Origin: Nyssa sinensis
Lineage: Eukaryota; Streptophyta; Magnoliopsida; Cornales; Nyssaceae
NCBI GenBank assembly: GCA_008638375.1
Contig: CM018036.1
Span: 7,749,892 to 7,813,891 of the forward strand
Reading direction: 5' to 3'
DNA length: 64,000 nt
This document shows, in pieces, positions 55,449-64,000 of the stretch. The notes below the pieces were generated by a model, which did no database searches, was not told the DNA's origin, and saw nothing but the letters and a program-made list of their open reading frames with translations. Within the stretch, counting starts at the first letter, position 1; every line of letters begins with the position of its first letter. Made by a program: the position numbers and the translations under genes.

Positions 55449-58400
55449 TCAAAACAAGTACTCAATTATGGCTAATCTACAAGAATTATCCCAGGGAACT
55501 TCAATGATCACCATATGATCATCATAACTGAAATCAACTTCAATTCCATCAATCCGGCAAGAAGCAGGCTTTTCCGATGCAAAAACTCTCATCTCCCCAC
55601 GTCCCTTCACTCCAACTCTCACTAAACTCTCGTAATCTTCAACCACCAGCGACTGAATTGCACCGCCGGAGTTGAGCATGTTCACCAGTCCAATGGGAGC
55701 AAACTGAATTGATTTGCTTGGCAAAACTTTCACCGGAGAAACTGTGATCAGCTCGTAGTTGAATGGTTTGAGAGAGATTTCCAGTGTCTCAGATGACTTC
55801 AACAGCTTCAGCTTCTTTTCTTGGAATGTGTAGACAGCAAAGATGTCCACTCCTTCGATGGAGATTGGGTTAGTTCCATTGCTCCACTCAATGCCTTTAG
55901 GGCTTGCCAAACAGGTCACAGTTTTTGAATATTCACTGGCACTTACATTTCGTCTGGATATTGAGCACCATCCCCCCCCTTGGCAGTTAAATGCTCCAAG
56001 AACTCCGGTAAACTGTTCAAATGCCAACCAAAACAACATGGATTACAAGAAAATCATTCGCTAATAAGGAAAAGAGTAGTACTACTACACAACCATTTTC
56101 TCATTCTTAAATACGAGGTGTAGTGGCCCATGTAGGCAATAGACTTGGGGGGCAAAAATATAAAAATTATAATTTAAGAGGGTCTTTTATAAAAAATATT
56201 GGAGGGAGGGGGGGGCAATTTTTAATTTTTATAAAAAATTCAATAAAAATCAGTTGTAAAAATTCAAAACTAAAAAATGTAAGTGGATCCATCACATTAT
56301 GACTGATGTGTGAGAAAATTAGGATGAAAAAATCATTATGAAATGACATTAGATTACCTGAAAATCATATGCTAATAAGGAAAAGAGCAATGTTGTTATA
56401 CATAAGGAAAATTTTCAATCTGGTTACTTACTTTCAGACACAAAGTGATATGCCCATTATAATGCATATGAGTCCATCACCTTATGTCTATATTGAAAAA
56501 GAGAAAGTAAGGTGAAAAAAGTCCATTATATTTAGTATTTTTTAAAAAAAATAATTTTCACACCGGCTCGAAATGTCAAAATTACAAGCCAATACACAAA
56601 AAAAATTTGCATTTGTAAGTTATGCCATTATATCTAATCAGCTTGTCAGTTCAACATAAAGTTCCAAACTGAATAAAACATTCATCTAATATACGTGTTA
56701 GAGATAGTAGCTCATATTTGTGTAATATTTGAAATTACTATTCAGGTTTTATGGACGGTGCGAGTTGGGTGAGACAGTATAAGCATATTGTAACCGATTT
56801 TTTTAATAGTGAAAACTCACACTACCGAACCATATAAGTTTTCTGTAATATTATTTCTATCTCCCTCTCTCTCTTTCTGTAATGTTTTTCACCAAAATTA
56901 CATGAATCGTTATTTTTCAACTACATATAAGCATTATAAGCATCAAAATTGATGCTTTAAGAAGAAAATATTAGCCACTAGTGGGGAAAAGAAATGTCTT
57001 ACTTTGTTTAGGTTCCATATCTTGAGCATAGTTTTGCCATCATGTAGTGGATTTTCGAATAGGCAATCTCTGGTGGGAAGTGCATAATGTTGGCATCTTA
57101 AGATAGATCCGTCCGGCAACACTAGGCTTTTGAGCAACTCAAAGTTGTGTTTTCCGACGGCATCACTAACATAAATAGGGCCGCCGGAGATAGCTCTGGA
57201 GGCAGCATGGAATTGAGCACATGGATGAGTAGATTGGAACATGTCCCAATCTGGGTGTATGAAGTTTCCCATCCACAAGCTGTTGTAGGCACAGTGCACC
57301 ATGTGACACCCTTGCAGCCAATATGTCCCATTTGGATCCCCAGATGGATCAGTGCACCAAAAGTCATCTCCTACATTCATTAATACCAAATATTTAGTGC
57401 ATTTGATTTGATTGTAGACGACAATGACGAAAAAAAACAAAAAGGTAAAGTCGAGTTTATATGAGACGTATTTTTAAGGATGGAATTAAAAAATTTGGGG
57501 AGGATTAAAAAATTTGAATAGAGCAATTTTAGGTTAAGAAATGATGAAATTTATTGGATAAAGATTGGATTGGATCAAAATTTTATATGTATGAAATTTT
57601 CTTTCTAGAATTTGGATGGGTTATAGTCCAGGACAGCCTATCAACATTTTCGTCCTTGCATGTATTAACTATTAGATGGATAACCAGAGATAAAGTGATT
57701 AAGACGAATAAAAACTCAATTTTTAAATCATCTTATTGTTGAATCACTTTACTTCATATAAACTCGAGTTTACAATAATATTGCTAAAAAAGAATAATAA
57801 CAACTACAAAACTAAAAGGAAAAAGGTTTAGTGGGAGGGTTTCATGGTAAGACCTTTTAAGATTTAAGCATTCATATGAGATTTACGTATCAAGAGAATT
57901 GGAAAAAAGTTTTATTGAGTTATGTTTTGACCCCATGTGAATTTCGCACAATACTTAAATTTAAGCATGGTTTTACCAGTCAAATCTTTCCAAATAAACA
58001 TTTTCTCGATCCTGAACTAAAATGGAATAATGGGTAATTCTTGATTAAACCTGATTTATGGAGTAAGTTTATGAACCAAATCAATAGCAATCAGCTAACT
58101 GGACAACAAAATTTTTTTTTGTCTTTATCCAAACACCTCACCCACGTGACAAATGGTGATTGGTATGATTCAATAGACTTAGGTTCATACAAGAATTTCT
58201 CATGGATGATGGGAATCCCACCATTCACTCCTTATCTGGCAATTTCTTGTTAACCAAACAGCCTAACAATTCAAAAGGGGGTTCTCATTCATACTAAAAG
58301 ATATGCAATCTGGTTTTTGAATCATACCTACGCGACCAAGTGCAATGGCCTCTGTTCCAAGAAACATGAAGTCATTGCAGTGCTCCATGCTAGCAATCAC

Positions 58401-59174
58401 ACCATTCCCTTTAAAATGTTTTCTCACAGAAGCAGTTAGGGCCTTGTAATAAGCTTTAGCAAGCTCCACCCTACCACCATATTCCTCTGATAGCATCTCA
58501 AGCAACTGTAAATTAATGCCAAATCCAAACTGTAATTCAGATATCTTTGTGCAAGTTGGAATACTCCATTACAGCATATAACATACCAATAAGATTTAAC
58601 TCAGATGGGAATCTAAGACTCTTCTTTGTAAAAATGGCTGGAATTCGACTTCCTACAAAGACAATCACCATAAATGAAGAGGATAATGACCTATAAAAAA
58701 GTATTATCTTTTTGGTGTGATTGCAAGGTTAACCTAATTATTCTGCGAATGTGATTAAATAAACAATAAATCGATCTTAAACAAGTAAAAATAAATAAAA
58801 TGCATAAAGAAGACGTAATATTTACGTGATTCGACAAGATGGCTACGTTTACGGGCAGCGATCATCAGTTCATTATGTATCACAGAAATTACTAGAGTAA
58901 AAAACTCCCGAAACCCGAAACTTTTTTTTCTCCAGTGACACTCTCTTCTCTTCTGTCAAAATCTTAAAAGATAACACCCTTATATAAGTAGTTTACAATA
59001 TAAGAGAAAAAATGGATCCAAAAACAAAAGCAGGTCAAACAATTTTTCCCATTTTTTAGGTCGTCTCGAATCGTAAACGAGTCATTAAAATCAAGATGAA
59101 TTCATGACAACTACCCAACATTGATCATAAATCCTATAATGAACTATAAAATAAATTTGTAGCACATCATCTTG

Positions 59175-59211
<37 letters not shown>

Positions 59212-62200
59212 CATACATACATGCTTTTATATACTAGCAATGATTCAATATCCAAAAAATTGGTGCCTAAATAATATCCAACACTCACATAAGGTGAGGG
59301 ATGGATACCATTGGGGCATTTAAATATTACTCTTTACACACACACACACACACCAATATAGAATAGATTTTTTTCTAAAAAAAGAAACCCCCTTTCTCCT
59401 CTCTCTTTTCTGTGCTAAGCTTAGAGAAGAGTTTTTAAAGGTAAGGATGTCATTAATACAACAAGAAGTTAACAAATTTAAGTTGAATATAAATGAATTT
59501 GTGCCTTAAAGTATAATTATAAACAAAGACTATGAGTCAATGAAATTCGTCCCACATGAAAATCGTGCCAAAATTTTAGAAATTTTTTTTTTTTCGCTTA
59601 AGTTTTCACTTTATTGTCAGCATCCAAAGTTTATTAAACTTAAAGATTTTTAACACTTATAAAGAGCCAACTAATTTTTAATCTAAAAGATTAAAAATTT
59701 AACGTAATTAATTGAATTAAAATTAATACATATTCAAAAATATGTATATTTTGATACAATATGATAATAAGAATGGACAGCCTCAATTAAAAGTAAGATA
59801 CATAGGGTCCAATTGACTAAGCCCTTTCTTGGATTTTCATTTTACAACATTTGAGTTGTACCACCATCCTATCCAATTTTTACTATAATTTTCATACAAG
59901 CTTATTCAATTTTTATAACATCTAATTGATAAAATCTAAATCTAACAGTATCATAAAGTATTCCGTATTTTTAGTAATCATTCCGGTCAATAAATAAACC
60001 TCATTTATACAAAAAAAACAAAAAACAAACAAACAAACACGTGACAATTTTTTATTGATCTGATATTAATAGTTTGACAAATACTTTCTCCTTTCATTCT
60101 ATATTCTTATAATTTTTGGGGATTAAAGAAAAAAAATCTACTGTAAAAGTTGTAGAACCAAGAACATTTTCAATTCAAATACTCCTCTATTCAGTAATTC
60201 TTCAGAATTATGATCCGTTGGAATTATAATTTCAAAGTTTAATAAAAAAAAAGTTACAAATACAACAATGTATCGTAAAGATATAAAAAAACAATCATCT
60301 AATCATTAAAACTTGTGAATAATTTTTCCAAATACTCATGTTCAGATCCATCATGAGAACTTAACAATTTATTATAAAAGTGTGAAGAAATAATAAAGAA
60401 ATAGAAATGGTGTTGGCATTCTACATTTGGTCAAGGTAATTTCACTTATTAAATAAAATTACACATTTTCCTTACATACAAATAAATGTTAATTTTACTT
60501 TTACTTAAAAGAAATTTATGTAATTTTATTTAAGTAAAACAATAATTTTACAATTTTAATTAATTTTTTTTTGAATAAATTGATAAGAAAATATTTTGGA
60601 TCAGCTTACGCCTACCAAACTAGATCCACCAAGCTAAGTCTCATTCATTGTGACAGTCAAGCTCAATTTTTAAGTTCGTACAGAAGAGACTCGAATTCAA
60701 TACGCTTAAATTTTATTCTCAACGTTTTTACCGTATCATTACACATTCAAGTGATTACAACTTTAGTTAACTGTTCATAGCAATTGTAAAAATAGGAATA
60801 GCTATTTCGTTGTGTTGTGATTATTTCTCAAAAATTCTGCAAATATATAGTTTTATTTATAAAATAATAAAATAATAAAATTACATCACGATGATATAAA
60901 GCTACCGACAGAGTAATATCTCAAAAAAACTATCAGTATATGACTTAACAGCTCATCGGTGGATGTGGCAATTTCTAGGCTATTCCACGTCAATGAGCTG
61001 ACTCATTCACCTATGGTTAGATTCCCTGTCCTGGGTACAACCATCTAAAGCAAGAATTTAAGTCGAGTCTTCTACAAGATTCCATACCTGAAAAATATAT
61101 TCAGTGCAACGGAAATGTGGTGTCATTGAATTTTGTAAATTTTAAAAATAATAGAATTTATTAAAAAAAAAATAATTACATCAGATCAAATAGTGATGTA
61201 ATTATTTTTTATAAATTTTATTTATTGTAAATTGTAAATTTAAAAGATAATAAAATTATAAAAAATTATTACATCACATCAAATAATAATATAAAATTAT
61301 AATAACATTAAAACACTAATTCAATAAAAAGATTGTGTTAATAAATCTCTAATTCAACCAGTAAATCAACTAATCAGAGTAATCATATTATTAAAATATT
61401 TTTAAAACTAAAAATTATGTTAAAAATGAAACATATATTTTAAAATATATTCTAGATTAAAATATAATAAATAAATAAAAAATACAAACATAACATATTA
61501 TTTATATATTATTATCTTATCATACCAAATAATTAATAATGAAAAAAAGCTCTAATATTAAAAAATAAATATAACATATTATTTATGTATTGACTGTGTG
61601 ATAATGTTGATTTTTAAGAGTACTATGAAGTGACACAGTCGAAGCGGTTTCATCTCCGATTCAATAATTCACTGAGTTGACCCGTTGAGCAGACCGAGTT
61701 TAATAACACTGTCACTACTTAGATAAACTCAAAGTGGCGTAACGAGACAAGAACACGCGTCATTATTAAAAAAGAAAGAGGAGAGCTGTCGGGAACTTAC
61801 ATGAATCACATCCACCTTGACACCATCAATCCCCATCGACTCAAGATGCGAGTGGAGCCCCTCGTACATCTGATGGACCTTCTCCGGTGGGACCAACCCT
61901 ACCCCATTCTTCACGATCTTGTCAAGGGCCAGATCTTCCATTGTCATCTGCAAACCCTCGGACAACTTTGGTCTAACTACCCTACACTCAGGGCATTTGT
62001 GGGACATTGGGTCTCACACCACCCCAATACCCACATAGTGCATGCCATACATACACATGCTCTATGCTCTTAAACTCCTCCTTAAGGTCCCTCACAAAGG
62101 CACCCATGCCCTTATCAGAGGCCCCCACCCTACCCTCATAGTCCCTAAACTTGTAATTCTCTTCAAACTTTATTAATCTACAGGGCATTTGCTCACCAGC

Positions 62201-63061
62201 AGCCGTCCGATTCATCCCTTCTTGATCAGTGATGGGGTCATCATCATGACATATGGACTGCCACCCATCATCAATTAGGACCAACCCTGGAGGGCACCCA
62301 CCCTCCACCAAGCCCTTTACCCCTTCCCATACACCTTTTGGGTGTACCTTAAGATAAAAGGCATCCCAAGTGCACCAACCAAATTTGTCTACTATACCTG
62401 GAGGGCACTTCTCTTCAAGAAGCCTAAAGGTCCCTAAATGGACCCTAATGACCTTCACGGCGTCCTTGACCAGTTGATAAGGGTCATCACCCACGTGAAT
62501 GTACATGCAGCTCCTGAAGCTGGAGCTGCTGACCTGGGTGGACCCACTTTCCACGCAGATGTCCACGTCATCGTCCACGCCAGGCTGGAGTGAAGCTCTG
62601 AAAGGCCCTTCGAGGAGTGGAAGCAGCAAAACGTAGGGGCGCCCAGAATCGGATTTGTCCAGCATCATCATCTGGGTCTCATGTTCCACGTCTTTTCCGC
62701 TATTGCCAATCCGGTGAGTGGTCCACCACACCTTGAATCTGAATATGCTCATGAACCTTATGTCCCTGAGCTTGCCGACGGGGACGACATGCCGGCTTTT
62801 TGGCTCGTCGGCATCGAAGCCAACGAAGCATCCGACCATGTTCTTGGTCAAGTCTTTGGAGATAAAAGGAGTGGGTGTGGATATAATGTTGGGGGGGACA
62901 TGGGTGAGAATTGGATGGCCATTAGCCAAAAATTTTGATCCTTCCAGGGTGGTTGATAGGGGTAGGTGACCGTCAACCAGCCCCATTGCCTCTACGTTAC
63001 CTCTGCTCAAGCTTGGAGGCTTGGAGCCATGGAAAGGAAATGAATTTTTGCTAGCTAACAA
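55449..63061 (-). CDS. RS5: Raffinose synthase (galactinol-sucrose galactosyltransferase), one frameshift
   Basis: Transfers galactose from galactinol to sucrose, making raffinose and myo-inositol; a cytosolic GH36-like enzyme linked to stress tolerance and seed desiccation. Exons on the minus strand: 63061-61801, 58505-58328, 57370-57003, 56012-55449; GT-AG introns. The product is about 789 aa against 783 for Arabidopsis RS5. It lacks the roughly 80-residue insertion of stachyose synthase. Landmarks are MSIFRFKVWWTTH, KFGWCTWDAFYL, LIDDGWQS, GVKVDVIH (nucleophile Asp near 417), DFWCTDPSGDPNG (acid region) and FNCQGGGWC, ending IIEYLF. Odd: an extra base at 61990 stops the frame just after RPNVPQMP, but the next frame resumes RVVRPKLSEGLQMTMEDLAL and exon length fits the splice phase only without it. 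Probably a sequence error; otherwise truncated. Confidence 0.95.
56013..57002. other. Raffinose synthase intron 3
   Basis: About 990 bp, AT-rich, with a G-run repeat piece near 56140-56220. No gene seen. Confidence 0.6.
57371..58327. other. Raffinose synthase intron 2
   Basis: About 957 bp of AT-rich, non-coding sequence. No element recognised. Confidence 0.6.
58700..59290 (-). mobile_element. LTR-like repeat in raffinose synthase intron 1
   Basis: The minus strand starts near 59284 with TGTTGGATATTATTTAGGC. The interior contains ATATTTACGTGATTCGACAA (about 58818, plus strand), a motif seen in many plant LTRs. The other end is not determined. No internal region is present, so a solo LTR is the simplest reading. 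Confidence 0.4.
59178..59223. repeat. (TA)n(CATA)n microsatellite
   Basis: About fourteen TA units then four CATA units in raffinose synthase intron 1. Confidence 0.9.
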
Positions 63062-63150
63062 GTTTTTGGAGAGAGAGGGAGGGAGCGGGTGGGGAAGGGA
63101 GCTATATTTGTTTTGATGGTTTGTGTGATCAGGGAGGGAAGAGAGAGGGG

Positions 63151-63158
63151 TTTATATA
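63151..63158 (-). promoter_or_regulatory. Putative TATA box of the raffinose synthase gene
   Basis: TATATAAA on the minus strand about 90 bp before the start codon at 63061, giving a leader of about 60 nt. A (GA)n tract lies at 63168-63184 just upstream of it. Inference from motif and spacing. Confidence 0.6.
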
Positions 63159-63185
63159 GAAGTTTTAGAGAGAGAGAGAGAGAGC

Positions 63186-64000
63186 GAGTGGAATATGTGA
63201 GTGATACATAGGGCTTTAAGCAATGCATGGTTGTGGTTTGCTTATGCAACCTAGAAGTTGGAGTGACACTTGTTTTCATGTGTCATTCTAGTATAGACTA
63301 CGCCCAAGGGGCATAGCTGTAAATCCACGAAAAAATTATTTGCAAATTTTTGAATATATAATTAGTAATCTAATTTGATTTTAGAATTTTAATTATAAGA
63401 GATTTTAACTTCAAACCTCTTTTTCTTTTTCTCAGTAATATTCATTCGATTTAATGTTTACATCATCACTTTAATTATTATGTCAGAGTCAACTGTATTA
63501 TTGTATTGTGTCAATACAACTTGATCGGCATATTAATTGATTTTTAAAAAACAGTTGATGATTTAACATTCTCAATCCCATGATTTGAAAGGATGACTGA
63601 GGCTGGACCAAACGAATGGGACAGAGTAGCTACCATATGCTATTGTGTAGAGGATAGGGGTTGGGGGGGTCCCTTGCCATCCTCTCCATCTTTCTTATCA
63701 AGGGTCATTTTGTTAAGAGACATGGTATCAGTTCGACCGTTACGGAAATTCGTAGTTTAATTAATACTTATATTATATGTGTGTAATTAGATATGATCAT
63801 TTGTGATATTGAAATATACATTACATATATTAATTAAATTATTAATTTTTGTTATTTGTAATTAACCGTAACACTTCTCTTTTATTAATGATCCTTTGTT
63901 TTATAAATTATTTAGTGATTTATGTCATCATTTGATCTAACATGACCTAATAAATGATGTTAACATTAGTCGTGAAAGTTGAATTTTCACAATTTGATCA
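63186..64000. other. Upstream flank of the raffinose synthase gene
   Basis: Non-coding, AT-rich, with a G-run near 63661-63670. I did not see a convincing ABA-response or DRE element cluster, and no other gene. Confidence 0.5.

Larger units (their letters stand above)
58506..61800. other. Raffinose synthase intron 1, about 3.3 kb
   Basis: Holds an LTR-like segment (about 58700-59290), a (TA)n tract (59178-59206) and an inverted-repeat stretch near 61160-61300 built on AATTACATCA and TGATGTAATT. Nothing coding is visible. Confidence 0.6.

Noticed and set aside
62681..62969. Open frames opposite raffinose synthase exon 1
   Set aside because: They are the antisense of conserved coding sequence and have no family resemblance; GC-rich coding DNA often leaves such frames open.
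55449..63061. Stachyose synthase instead of raffinose synthase
   Set aside because: The protein is about 789 aa and lacks the extra block of roughly 80 residues that distinguishes stachyose synthases; sequence motifs match the RS5 type.

Overview
This window is nuclear DNA from a flowering plant, very probably a woody or large-genome eudicot. Three protein-coding genes have GT-AG introns and belong to plant families. The rest is AT-rich and full of retrotransposons, non-autonomous DNA transposons, tRNA-derived SINE relics and microsatellites. I do not recognise the species, and I found no evidence of a new multi-gene system.

Layout. Positions 1-1091 hold a truncated hAT-type element (an inverted relative of one at 44801-45718) abutting a 335-bp TRIM element. 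Positions 1594-23671 (+) hold a 13-exon glutamine-dependent NAD+ synthetase gene whose seventh intron is about 10.4 kb and packed with LINE and other repeats. Positions 24864-32936 (-) hold an intact 5-exon tryptophan aminotransferase-related gene (TAR2 type, auxin biosynthesis), convergent with the first. Positions 33075-36700 are AT-rich intergenic sequence with a 34-bp minisatellite and a long inverted repeat. Positions 36906-41926 are a decayed Ty1/copia element with a perfect 5-bp target duplication, sitting inside an older inverted-terminal-repeat element. Positions 42212-55200 are gene-free and hold a Stowaway-like MITE, the second hAT copy, an array of about 153-bp AT-rich tandem repeats, the 3' end of a second copia element and an LTR-like sequence with a 291-bp tandem duplication. 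Positions 55449-63061 (-) hold a 4-exon raffinose synthase gene (galactinol to sucrose transfer), followed by its promoter and intergenic DNA.

The three genes act in unrelated pathways: NAD+ synthesis, indole-3-pyruvate/auxin synthesis, and raffinose-family oligosaccharides. Nothing suggests they are co-regulated.

The most useful observation for a user of this sequence is that two otherwise well-preserved genes carry single-base insertions in coding exons: four clear ones in NAD synthetase plus a shifted C-terminal tail, and one in raffinose synthase. Each is recognisable because the reading frame and the downstream splice phase are right only if one base is ignored. They look like uncorrected insertion errors in a long-read assembly, but real pseudogenisation cannot be excluded from the sequence alone.
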